Assembly: GCA_903826405.1 (NCBI GenBank)
Contig: CAIKEH010000051.1
Span: 37,441 to 101,440 of the forward strand
Source: an uncultured bacterium
Lineage (GTDB): Bacteria; Bacteroidota; Bacteroidia; Chitinophagales; Chitinophagaceae
Length of the DNA: 64,000 nt
Direction of reading: 5' to 3'
The translations under genes and the position numbers were made by a program. The notes beneath the pieces were generated by a model. That model was not told the origin of the DNA. It did no database searches and saw nothing but the letters and a program-made list of their open reading frames with translations. Shown one piece after another: positions 1-9,300 of the stretch (position 1 is the first letter of the stretch; every line of letters starts with the position of its first letter).

Positions 1-923
1 ACGGCATTTTCAAATGAAGGGGTGTATTGCCCCACACTCACTTCTCCCAGCTGGCCTCCATTCTGATACGTTGATCTGTCATCACTGAATTGTCTGGCCA
101 TGTCCTCGAAGGATGCGCCATTCCGGATCGCCAGCAGAATACTGTCGGCTAATTTTTTTCTGGCTTCTTGCATGTCTACGCCGGAATTTGGTGGCGTGGC
201 GATGAGGATCTGTGAAACATTCATTCTACCCAAGGCCTGCCGTTCCTCCGTTTTCCTGATGAAGTGGTATCCGGCGCTGGTGACTATAGGACCGGCGGAT
301 TCACCAACTTTAAGCGAGTAGGCTGCATTCTCGAGCGGATAGGGCAATACAAAAACGGTTATGTAACCGAGGTCGCCTCCATTTATGGAGACAGAAGGGT
401 CGCTGGAATATTCACGGGCCAGCTTGCTGAAATCCTCTCCCTTTGCCAATTTATCCTTCACCAGTTTCGCCTTTGCAGCGGCACTTGTGCTGTCCACGGA
501 TGATGGCGTAGTGGGGTCACTTGGGGAAGCTGAGTAATCTGCGCGATAGGGTATGAAGATATGTGACACGCGGATGTCCTTCTGGCTACGCGTATAAGCT
601 TCTTCGGTCATGCGTCGGAGTTCGGATTCGTCGGTGAGGTAGGCACCTTCGATCTGATGTCGAAAACCCTGCAGATCCGATTTTTGATTAGGAATCGTGT
701 CCAGTTTCATGTCATAGGCGTCTCGCACTTTCAGTTTGAAGCGAGTGTAGAGTTCGAGGTAATCTTCTCTTGCCTTGGCATTGTCCTCTCCAGTGTTGTT
801 CTTCCGGTATGCACGCATGAATTCGTCCTGGCTGACCTTGTAGGGGCCATAGGTGAAAAGCGTCTGCGCACTAAGGGCTAAGGGCAACAGAAAAAAGGTC
901 AACAGAGGAAGAATACGGTACAT
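1..923 (-). CDS. PpiC/SurA-type peptidyl-prolyl isomerase, C-terminus cut by window edge
   Basis: Reading the minus strand from the ATG at 923 gives 307 codons without a stop, running off the window. The first 20 residues are a clear Sec signal peptide ending in LSAQ, so the protein is periplasmic or surface-anchored. Two parvulin (PpiC) domains are visible: the first has IRVSHIFIPY and GGDLGYI-type motifs at roughly residues 120-215, and the second starts at MNVSQILIATPP and again reaches a GGQLGEVS motif near the window edge. Parvulins catalyse cis-trans isomerisation of prolyl bonds, and tandem exported copies usually act as outer-membrane protein chaperones. The start lies 9 bp from the end of the upstream TlpA-like gene, so the two are probably cotranscribed. 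The family call is firm; the exact client role is not known. Confidence 0.85.
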   Translation of the reverse strand, partial: MYRILPLLTFFLLPLALSAQTLFTYGPYKVSQDEFMRAYRKNNTGEDNAKAREDYLELYTRFKLKVRDAYDMKLDTIPNQKSDLQGFRHQIEGAYLTDESELRRMTEEAYTRSQKDIRVSHIFIPYRADYSASPSDPTTPSSVDSTSAAAKAKLVKDKLAKGEDFSKLAREYSSDPSVSINGGDLGYITVFVLPYPLENAAYSLKVGESAGPIVTSAGYHFIRKTEERQALGRMNVSQILIATPPNSGVDMQEARKKLADSILLAIRNGASFEDMARQFSDDRSTYQNGGQLGEVSVGQYTPSFENA

Positions 924-932
924 GATCTCGGA

Positions 933-2432
933 TTATGGGGAAGGATATTTTTTCAGGCTTACATCCAGAAACTGGTCCAGCTGTTCATAGCTGAGTTTCT
1001 TGGCCAGAATGCGTTTTTCTTTGTCCAGCAGATAGAGCATGGGTGTCTGGTAGACATCATACAATTGCCTGAAGCCCGGTCTATTTGCTGCAGCATCCGC
1101 ATCCTTCATTTCCTGAGTCTGATAAACATGTATCCAGTCCTTCAGGTTATGTGTTCGGATGTATTTGAGCCAGTTTTCCTTGCCCCCGTCCGTCATGACA
1201 CCATAAAGTCGAACACCATTTGCTTTCCATTTATTCTGGTAAATGCTGTCGAGTTTGGGAACCTCAGCCTGACAGTGGCTGCAGGTGGGGTCCCAGAAGC
1301 AGATCACGACGAACTTGGCATCGACACCATAAAGAGGTCTCGATTTGCCCAGCGTATCGATCATTTCCATATTCGCACCTTTTTCACCCAGTTGATTCGC
1401 CATGAGGCTGTATCCGCGATCGAAAATGAATTTCTTGTATTTCTCGGTCATCCAGCTGTCCGCGGCTCCGGTCAGGTAGTATTTCTCGAAAAGCCAGACG
1501 TAAACCTTGTCCTGTCCCATGTAAGCGGGGTTGACATATTTATCCGTCAGGGCGGAGAGCACATAGCGTGACATCTCTTTATTGGACTTGGATGCTTGGA
1601 GGATAGGCGCGGCTGCTTGGATGATGGAGTCGGAGGACTGAGGAAGTACGGTGCCGAAATAACGGTCGAATTTAGGCAGGAACACCGGCGTGCGCAGCAA
1701 TCTTTCATCGGTGAAGGAGATGCCATCCCAATAATGTGATTTGTAATATTGGTACGCGTATGCGGAATCGTATTTGCCTCCCGGATGCCGTTCTGCAGGG
1801 GGGATCGTTGGTTCCTTCAGCAGGGTGAAGATCGACGATAGCAAGTGGTCGGGATGCTGCTTGCGGAATTCATCCCTGTATGCATTCATCTCCGTAGTTA
1901 GATTGGCCATCTGCTGGCGTATGGCTGCCGAATCTTTGGAGGTAGCGCCGGTAAGTTTATCCTGCAAGGCCTTGAACTTGATCCCGAGTTCATAAGAACT
2001 CTTCTGATAATCTCCGAAAAGCGTATTGTCCGTAGAGTTCAGGAATTGTGTCTTGGTGATGACATCACTGCTGTCCGAAATGATGGTGAAATGCTGTTGT
2101 TTGTCGATGATGCATTCCACCCATCCGTTCTTTCGGGGATAGACGATCATGTAAACGCCACCAATGAGTTTTTCCTTGCCGGTGAATACAACTTCTGACT
2201 TATCGTTCAGGCGGACGGAATCAACAAGGTATTGTTTGCTGCCAAAATGATGTCCAAGGAAAAGGAATCCTTCCTTGAAAGGCTTCATGGTAACCTTGAT
2301 CTCATATCCAGGACGGGTATCCTTGATGGCGGGTATGGGTTGTTTGGGCACGGCTTTACCAGTCGATTCATTTTGGGCATGAGCCCCCAAATAGAGAATG
2401 GATATGATCAGGACAAGTAAGTTGGAACGCAT
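933..2432 (-). CDS. TlpA-like thiol-disulfide oxidoreductase with long N-terminal domain
   Basis: This 499-residue exported protein has a signal peptide (residues 1-19, ending GAHA). It then has a DUF4369-like beta-rich N-terminal region, a helical middle part of the DUF5106 type, and a C-terminal thioredoxin fold with the redox motif WDPTCSHC (cysteines at about 384 and 387). Proteins of this build are common in Bacteroidota and are thought to reduce or isomerise disulfides in periplasmic proteins, often cytochromes or envelope proteins. It lies 9 bp upstream of the parvulin gene on the same strand, which fits a shared envelope protein-folding role. The domain assignment is strong for the thioredoxin part and moderate for the N-terminal parts; the substrate is unknown. 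Confidence 0.82.
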   Translation of the reverse strand: MRSNLLVLIISILYLGAHAQNESTGKAVPKQPIPAIKDTRPGYEIKVTMKPFKEGFLFLGHHFGSKQYLVDSVRLNDKSEVVFTGKEKLIGGVYMIVYPRKNGWVECIIDKQQHFTIISDSSDVITKTQFLNSTDNTLFGDYQKSSYELGIKFKALQDKLTGATSKDSAAIRQQMANLTTEMNAYRDEFRKQHPDHLLSSIFTLLKEPTIPPAERHPGGKYDSAYAYQYYKSHYWDGISFTDERLLRTPVFLPKFDRYFGTVLPQSSDSIIQAAAPILQASKSNKEMSRYVLSALTDKYVNPAYMGQDKVYVWLFEKYYLTGAADSWMTEKYKKFIFDRGYSLMANQLGEKGANMEMIDTLGKSRPLYGVDAKFVVICFWDPTCSHCQAEVPKLDSIYQNKWKANGVRLYGVMTDGGKENWLKYIRTHNLKDWIHVYQTQEMKDADAAANRPGFRQLYDVYQTPMLYLLDKEKRILAKKLSYEQLDQFLDVSLKKYPSP

Positions 2433-2452
2433 GGGGTAACGCGGTTAGAGAA

Positions 2453-2460
2453 CAAAAATA
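2453..2460 (-). promoter_or_regulatory. candidate Bacteroidota -7 box for the TlpA-like gene
   Basis: On the minus strand the sequence TATTTTTG fits the Bacteroidota -7 consensus TAnnTTTG exactly and ends 20 bases before the ATG at 2432. No TTG element is seen at the expected 19-21 base spacing, and A/T-rich octamers can match by chance, so this is tentative. The rest of the 240-base divergent gap up to pxpB shows nothing else I can name. Confidence 0.35.
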
Positions 2461-2672
2461 TTCAAAATGGACGGGGAATTTGTTAAAAGCGAGATCAGGG
2501 GTTTGATTTTTTCTTCCTTATCAACTGATTTTTAAGGGTTTTATTGTTTTATGCCCGGCAAGCCCGCCACCGTTCCGTAACGAAAAGTTACCGTGCAGAA
2601 AAATTCAAATACGGGGAATGCTGCTACTCGTATGAAAAGACGGGGTGGGGGTTTTATTCCTAACTTGTACGT

Positions 2673-3386
2673 ATGGCCACGGAGCGGTTCTTTCATCTTA
2701 GTGAGACCTCGGCAGGGGTGCAGTTCGGTAATTTGATAGACCCGGCCCTGCACAGTAAGGTCATGCGGGCGTATCACTTTTTCAGGGAGCATCCTTTCCC
2801 TGGATTCGTTGAGGCGGTACCTGCTTATGCTTCGCTTTCCGTTTATTTCGATCCCCTGAGGTCGGCCAGAATAGGGCAGATGGATGCTGATGGCCTTTTG
2901 GAACATCTCAATGCGATGCTTGATGAGGCCATGAAATCGACCGACGTAGGTCAGGAAGATCCAAGTTCGATAATGAAAATCCCCGTTTGCTATCATCCCC
3001 TTTTGGCCAGCGATCTGGAATGGACGGCCGAACATTGCGGGCTAGGCATGGATGAATTGATCGCTCTTCATACAGGGACAATATATACAGTATATATGCT
3101 GGGATTCGTTCCTGGGTTCCCCTACCTGGGAATCCTGCCTGAGGGCTTGGAAGTTCCCAGAAAATCTACACCATCCGAGTCGATACCTGCTGGATCAGTG
3201 GCATTGGCTGGCCGTCAGACCGGCATCTATCCGATTTCAACACCCGGTGGATGGCAGGTCATCGGCCGCACACCGATACTATTATTCGATCCGGGTAGGG
3301 ATCCTTCCTGTTTACTGAAGCCAGGCGACAAGGTCCAGTTTGAATCCATTACTCTCCATGAATTCTTTCAAATTTCGCAGACATGA
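2673..3386 (+). CDS. pxpB: 5-oxoprolinase subunit PxpB (KipI-like)
   Basis: A 237-residue protein of the KipI/PxpB family, recognisable from the conserved region GFVPGFPYLGILPEGLEVPR and the GRQTGIYP and STPGGWQVIGRT motifs. PxpA, PxpB and PxpC together form the prokaryotic ATP-dependent 5-oxoprolinase, which opens 5-oxo-L-proline (pyroglutamate) to L-glutamate in the cytoplasm. Length and motif order are normal for the family. It is the first gene of a four-gene operon and overlaps pxpC by 4 bases (ATGA), implying translational coupling. The older name KipI refers to a sporulation kinase inhibitor role in Bacillus that is unlikely here. Confidence 0.93.
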   Translation: MATERFFHLSETSAGVQFGNLIDPALHSKVMRAYHFFREHPFPGFVEAVPAYASLSVYFDPLRSARIGQMDADGLLEHLNAMLDEAMKSTDVGQEDPSSIMKIPVCYHPLLASDLEWTAEHCGLGMDELIALHTGTIYTVYMLGFVPGFPYLGILPEGLEVPRKSTPSESIPAGSVALAGRQTGIYPISTPGGWQVIGRTPILLFDPGRDPSCLLKPGDKVQFESITLHEFFQISQT

Positions 3387-4384
3387 GTATCCGGGTGATT
3401 AAAGGTGGACTTCAAGCCATTCTGCAAGACAGGGGTAGACCGGGTTATCAAGACTGGGGTGTGCCGGTAGGTGGTGCCATGGATGACTGGTCTTCCCGCT
3501 TGGCCAATCTGTTGGTGGGCAACGATCCGGGTGAGGCGGTATTGGAGATCACATTGCAGGGCATGGCCCTGCTCTTCGAGTCCGAGCACCTCATTGCACT
3601 GACCGGAGCGGGATCGGAGGTGCGTATGGATGGGAAGGTCATTCCTTTCGGGAGGGCCATCTTGGTGAAGCCGTGGTCCGCCATACGCTTCCACCCCTCA
3701 TCCTCCGGATGCCGGACCTATCTTTCCATTTCAGGAGGCTTCGAAATTAAAGCGGTAATGGGTAGCCGAAGTACCTACCTTCCGGCAGCATGGGGTGGCT
3801 TTCAGGGTCGTGCCCTGGAAGCCGGTGATGTGCTGGAGATTGGAGCACGAAGAAACGGGCTTTCAGAGGCCATCATGCGAGATCTGCGGGAGCATGGCCA
3901 TGGTTCTGGCATCGCCCACTGGTCAGTGGCAGCCATCGGTGCCCCTGATCTGTCCAGGCGTGCCGTCCGATTCATAAAAGGCCCAGAATGGGATTGGTTG
4001 AGTGAAGACCAACAGCATCGGTTCTCGAGCCAGCCCTTCGTCATAACGAGTCGTTCAAACAGGATGGGATATCGGCTTCGCGGTCAGCCATTGACGATAA
4101 TTCCCTCCCGTGAAATGGTCTCTGCGGCGGTGACCCGCGGCAGTGTACAGCTCACTCATGAAGGACAGCCGGTTCTGCTGATGGCCGATGCACAGACCAC
4201 GGGAGGTTACCCACGGATCGCGCAGGTTGCAGCAGTGGATCTTCCCGTATGTGCACAGTACCGACCTGGTGATAGGATCCGATTCATACCCGTATCTTTC
4301 CTTGAAGCAAGGCAGGCCTATTTCGATCGTGAGGCCGAGCTTCTGGGGATCGCCAAAAACATCGAACTCAATTTCAATTCCTGA
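3383..4384 (+). CDS. pxpC: 5-oxoprolinase subunit PxpC (KipA / biotin-dependent carboxyltransferase-like)
   Basis: A 333-residue KipA/PxpC family protein. Family signatures include QDRGRPGYQDWGVPVGGAMD near the N-terminus, the ALTGAGSEV segment, YLSISGGFE, and GYPRIAQVAAVDLP near the C-terminus. With PxpB and PxpA it forms the ATP-dependent 5-oxoprolinase; related domains occur in urea amidolyase. Length is typical. Its start overlaps the pxpB stop and pxpA begins 5 bases after its stop, so stoichiometric expression of the three subunits is likely. Confidence 0.93.
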   Translation: MSIRVIKGGLQAILQDRGRPGYQDWGVPVGGAMDDWSSRLANLLVGNDPGEAVLEITLQGMALLFESEHLIALTGAGSEVRMDGKVIPFGRAILVKPWSAIRFHPSSSGCRTYLSISGGFEIKAVMGSRSTYLPAAWGGFQGRALEAGDVLEIGARRNGLSEAIMRDLREHGHGSGIAHWSVAAIGAPDLSRRAVRFIKGPEWDWLSEDQQHRFSSQPFVITSRSNRMGYRLRGQPLTIIPSREMVSAAVTRGSVQLTHEGQPVLLMADAQTTGGYPRIAQVAAVDLPVCAQYRPGDRIRFIPVSFLEARQAYFDREAELLGIAKNIELNFNS

Positions 4385-4389
4385 AAGTC

Positions 4390-5154
4390 ATGCACATCGA
4401 TATCAATTGCGACATGGGAGAAAGCTATGGCGCTTGGCAAATGGGCAACGACTCCCACTTGATGCCCTTCATCTCCTCGGCGAATATCGCCTGTGGTTTT
4501 CACGGGGGAGACCCGGTGGTGATCAGGGAAACCATACTGCTTGCCATGAACCATGACGTGGTCATTGGTGCCCACCCGTCTTATCCAGACCTTCAGGGTT
4601 TCGGGAGGAGGGTGATCCAGATGCCTCCCCCGGAAGTTTATGCTCATGTACTTTATCAGATCGGAGCACTGAAAGGTATGGTGGAAGCTTCCGGTGGCCG
4701 GCTTCATCACGTCAAGCCTCATGGAGCCTTGTACAATGAGGCTGCCAGAGATCCTGATCTGGCTGCTGCGATCGTAAGCGCCATACGGGATGTCGATGCT
4801 TCCCTCATCCTTTACGGGCTGTCGGGAAGTGAGCTCGTCCGTGCTGCAAGGGCAGTCGGTCTTTCTTGTGCGGAAGAGGTTTTCGCCGATCGCAGTTACC
4901 GGACCGACGGATCCCTCACCCCCAGATCCTTTTCTGGAGCCCTTCTGGCTAGTGCCGAGCAGGCCGCCGCACAGGTACTGGAAATGGTCCTCGAACATCA
5001 AGTAACGGCAACGGATGGTCGAAAGGTGCAGATCCAGGCCGATACTGTTTGTATACATGGAGACGGGCAGCATGCTTTATCCATTGCCCGGGCCGTGCAT
5101 GCTGCACTGGGTGCAGAGGGCATTCTCGTCAAACCTTTTACCACGACATCATGA
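4390..5154 (+). CDS. pxpA: 5-oxoprolinase subunit PxpA (LamB/YcsF family)
   Basis: A 254-residue LamB/YcsF family protein. The N-terminal DINCDMGESYGAW, the NIACGFHGGDP stretch and VKPHGALYN are the standard motifs of PxpA, the subunit carrying the hydrolytic site of 5-oxoprolinase. The C-terminus contains CIHGDGQHAL, also conserved. It completes the pxpBCA set. Its TGA overlaps the ATG of the transporter gene that follows, so the four genes form one unit. Pyroglutamate arises from spontaneous glutamine cyclisation and from peptide turnover. Confidence 0.95.
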   Translation: MHIDINCDMGESYGAWQMGNDSHLMPFISSANIACGFHGGDPVVIRETILLAMNHDVVIGAHPSYPDLQGFGRRVIQMPPPEVYAHVLYQIGALKGMVEASGGRLHHVKPHGALYNEAARDPDLAAAIVSAIRDVDASLILYGLSGSELVRAARAVGLSCAEEVFADRSYRTDGSLTPRSFSGALLASAEQAAAQVLEMVLEHQVTATDGRKVQIQADTVCIHGDGQHALSIARAVHAALGAEGILVKPFTTTS

Positions 5155-6335
5155 ATGCCCTGAAAAGGATAGCATCATCCCCACTGGTGTCCGCTGCATT
5201 CCTGATGGCCACCTCCGCCATCGGACCTGGCTTCCTGACACAGACCGCCGTTTTCACGGACAGACTCGGTGCGAGTTTCGCATTCGTGATCCTGGTCTCC
5301 ATCATTTTAGATATCGGCGTCCAATTGAATATCTGGAGGATTCTTGCGGTTAGCGGTATACGTGCTCAGGACATAGCGAATCAGGTGGTACCGGGTGCCG
5401 GATATCTGCTCTCCGGACTCATTGCTATCGGAGGCCTCGCTTTCAACGTGGGCAATCTTGCCGGAACCGGACTTGGACTGCAGGTTTTAACGGGAATGGA
5501 TACACGATATGGGGCGATCGCTAGCGCCTTGGTGGCCATGGGCATTTTCGGAATGCGCCAGGGGTTGGTTTGGATGGATGGGATCGCCCGTGTCTTGGGT
5601 GTCTTGATGCTGGTGCTAACGGGGTATGTGGTCCTGCATGCGCATCCTCCCTTAAGGCTCGCAGTTCAGAAAGCCGTACTGCCCGACCGGGTGGATGGAA
5701 CCGCCATCATCACCCTTGTAGGTGGTACCGTCGGCGGTTACATCTGTTTCGCGGGTGGGCATCGATTACTCGATAGCGGGGTGAAAGGCGTTTCCGCCCT
5801 GCCAGAGGTGGATCGATCCGCCGTGACCGGGATCACCTTGGCTGCCTTAATGCGCGTCCTGCTTTTTCTCGCTGCACTGGGTGTGGTCAGCCAGGGCTTC
5901 ATTTTACAGAAGGGCAACCCTGCCGCCTCCGTTTTCCAATTGGCAGCGGGCGAAAATGGTTACATGTTGTTTGGGATGGTGATGTGGTGTGCCGCGATCA
6001 CATCGGTCACTGGGTCAGCTTATACATCGGTTTCTTTTCTGAAAACCTTCCATCCCGCTCTGGAGAAAAGATCGACCTGGCTGACCATGATCTTCATTGC
6101 CTTCTCTGCTTTGGTATACATCGCCATCGGGAACCCAGTGAAGGTTCTGGTTGCCGTTGGCGCGATAAATGGATTCGTCCTGCCCTTGGCGCTAGGATTG
6201 ATGCTGCTGGGTGCGTATCGTTCCAGGGTAATGAAGGGGTACAGGCATCCCTTATGGCTGACGGCATTCGGAATCGCCGTTATCATCGCCTTGCTTTGGA
6301 TCTCGATGCTTGCTATTCGGAAAGGGATCTGGTGA
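5151..6335 (+). CDS. NRAMP-related transporter lacking the canonical metal-binding motifs
   Basis: About 394 residues and some eleven hydrophobic helices, similar to the NRAMP-related YcsG group found next to 5-oxoprolinase genes in Bacillus. I prefer the ATG at 5151, which overlaps the pxpA stop, over a more upstream start whose extra residues are just pxpA read in another frame. In metal-transporting NRAMPs the first helix holds DPGN; here the equivalent is IGPGFLTQ, and no MPH motif is seen in helix 6. Family knowledge and the operon point to uptake of 5-oxoproline or a related organic substrate rather than Mn/Fe, but that is inference. The gene ends 4 bases before the convergent helicase gene. 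Confidence 0.78.
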   Translation: MNALKRIASSPLVSAAFLMATSAIGPGFLTQTAVFTDRLGASFAFVILVSIILDIGVQLNIWRILAVSGIRAQDIANQVVPGAGYLLSGLIAIGGLAFNVGNLAGTGLGLQVLTGMDTRYGAIASALVAMGIFGMRQGLVWMDGIARVLGVLMLVLTGYVVLHAHPPLRLAVQKAVLPDRVDGTAIITLVGGTVGGYICFAGGHRLLDSGVKGVSALPEVDRSAVTGITLAALMRVLLFLAALGVVSQGFILQKGNPAASVFQLAAGENGYMLFGMVMWCAAITSVTGSAYTSVSFLKTFHPALEKRSTWLTMIFIAFSALVYIAIGNPVKVLVAVGAINGFVLPLALGLMLLGAYRSRVMKGYRHPLWLTAFGIAVIIALLWISMLAIRKGIW

Positions 6336-6339
6336 AGGG

Positions 6340-9300
6340 TCAACTGAAAAGATATTCCACATCTTCCCTGCTCAAGCTCTTCACGAACGACGAATCATCC
6401 GCGATGAGGTCGCGGGCGAGCAACCTTTTCTTGTCCTGAAGTTGGATGATCTTGTCCTCTATGGTGTCCTTGCAGATCATCCGGTACGCGAAAATGTTTT
6501 TCGTTTGACCGATACGGTGAGTACGGTCGATCGCCTGTTGCTCCACTGCGGGATTCCACCAGGGGTCCACGATATAAACATAATCGGCGGCCGTCAGGTT
6601 GAGGCCCACGCCACCAGCTTTCAAAGAGATGAGGAATACCCGCACGTTTTCCTCACCCTGGAAGTGGTTGATCGCCTTCTCCCGGTCGGGGGCGGAAGTG
6701 GATCCGTCGAAATATTCGTAAGGAATGCCCAGTTCGGTGAGTTTGTCCCGGATCAGTGCCAGCATGCCCAGGAATTGGGAGAAAATGAGCGCTTTGTGGT
6801 TACTCATGTTTTCGGATATCTCCCTGGCCAATTCATCCAGCTTGATGGAAACATTCGGATATTTCTCCTGCTCGTTCATGATGGCAGGCGAGTCGCATAT
6901 CTGCCTCAGTTTCATGAGGCCTTGAAGTATGGTGAGCTGTGATTTCTCTATGCCCTGTTCACTGATGACGCCGAGGATCCGATTGCGGTAATCATTCCTA
7001 TAGGCTTCGTATATCTTCCTTTGTTCATCTTCCATTTCACAGAAAAGGATGGTTTCTGTCTTATCGGGAAGATCCTTGGCCACTTGTTCCTTTGTTCGCC
7101 GAAGTATGAAGGGGTAGAGCAGTTTCCTGAGATGGTCCTTCCTGTCCTGTTCCCCGAACTTGTCGATGGGAGTGGCGAATTCATTGCGGAAGAATTCGAC
7201 GCTCCCCAACATCCCGGGATTCAAGAAGTTCATCTGGGCGTATATGTCGAAAGTGTTGTTTTGAAGTGGCGTACCGCTCATGCATAGCCGATTCTTTGCA
7301 TTTAGCAATGAAGCAGCCTTGGTCACTTTGCTTTGCGGGTTCTTTATGGCCTGGGACTCATCCAGTACGACATAGTCGAACGCAATATCGGAAAGCATTT
7401 TGATGTCGCTGCGCAAGGTGCCATAGGTGGTGATCATCACCTCATTGTCGATGAAACGTTGTTTGTCCCGGCTGCGGTCTCCTCCGTGGTGAATGAAGAA
7501 CTTGAGCTTCGGCGTGAATTTCCTGATTTCATTCTCCCAGTTGAACATGAGGGTGGTCGGGCAGACGACCAGCGCGCGGAGGCTACCCTGTTTATCCCTC
7601 ACGAACTGAAGGAAGGACAGGGCCTGAACGGTTTTACCCAGACCCATGTCATCGGCCAGGATCCCTCCCCAGCCTACTTCACTAAGGTAGTTCAGCCAGT
7701 GGTAGCCTGCAACCTGGTAGGGGCGCAGGATATGTTCAAGTGCCTTTGGAGGATCCACTTCACTGATGCGGTTGAAGTTGCGGAGACGTTCATATTTTTC
7801 CTCGAGCCGGATCATGACCTCTTCCTCACTGCGTGCATCATATAGTTCATCGATCACACTTAGGTGGTATTTCGATAGTCGCAGCTTGTCCGCCTTTCCT
7901 TCACCGACTCGGAAGAGCAGGGAGTATTTTTTCAACCACTCTTCGGGCAAAATACCAAGAGAGCCGTCATTCAGCTGAACGAATTGCTGTTTGTTCGAAA
8001 GTGCCCGCTTGATCTCCGCGATGCTCACTTGCTGATCTCCGAAGACGACGTCCACCTTCGCGTCGAACCAATCCATGCCACTGCTGATGCGTATCTGTGT
8101 GGTGGGCTTTGCCGTGTTGAAGCGGAAGTTTCTCAGCACATCGAATCCTACCACGGGCACCTGCATCTCCTTCATCGCATCGACGAATAGAAAGAACCAG
8201 TTGTTCCTGAGTACATCGCTGCCTTTGAGCACCAAGGATGAACTTCCATCGGGATGGATGAAATTGGAATGTAGTGCCTCCAGTTTCCGGATGAACTGCA
8301 ATTCCATGTCCTTGTTGCGATGGATGATCATGACCTTGTCGTCCATCGGGATGGTGATCACGTCCTTATCGTTGAATTTGACTTCGTATCCTTTGTAAGA
8401 GAAACTCGGCGCAAAGACGAGGTGTTCGCCTTTCTCCTGGAGTTGCAACTTGATGTCCGGATCGCCATCACGTACCTCAGTGACCAGTGATTTGTCGAAA
8501 TCCATCTGGTAGCGGCGACTCAATGGCACTAGAGTACGGTGCAGGTAAACCACCCATTCATCCTTATGGACCTTGACCTTTCCATTTTGGAAGAAGGGAG
8601 ATATGATCTCGATGTCCTCATCACTGTTCCATAGATACATGCTGTTATCATAAAGAACCATGAGGCTGCTTCCCCATTCGTTGTCTGTGAGTTCTATGTC
8701 CAGTTCGTTGACGCTGGCGGTACATTTCACCTCGAAATTTCTGCCTTGATGGGTGACATGGAAGGAAGGTACCAGTCTGCCGCTTCCCGCTTTTACGGGG
8801 ATCAGATTCTTGGTGGTGAATGACTTGCCATCCGGCAGGTAGAAATACAAGGGCTGTTCCGCTTGTTCAGCGAGAAGCTTACGCAATTTGGGGTAGAGAT
8901 ATTCAACGATCAGCGACTGGGTGTCGGCGGGAAGCCCATCCTCATCCTGATGGATGATGTTCTCCCAGATTCCGGAGAAAGGGGAATTCCGACTCACATA
9001 TTTGCTGATCTCGGAAGCGTGGAATTTGCGCAGGGCCTGCAGAAGGACAGCATCACTTTCTCCCAAGCCCTCGGCAGAAACGAACTTGCCCATGTCGATC
9101 TTCTCCACTTTTCCGAGGAAGGCATTTCCGTTCTCTGCCATTTCGCCTATGACGACGTCCACCTGGAAACCCGGGTATTGCTTGCAATGGGCATTGAACA
9201 CCACGCCGATCCTTTTGGAAGGTGGGATGGATATCGTTTCAGGTTCCTTGGTCAATATTTCAGGGATGGGTTCGGAGGGTAATGGTCTTGTTCCGACTGC

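Noticed and set aside
4318..5073. 251-codon open frame on the minus strand
   Set aside because: Fully antisense to pxpA, which has complete family motifs; no recognisable domain on this strand.
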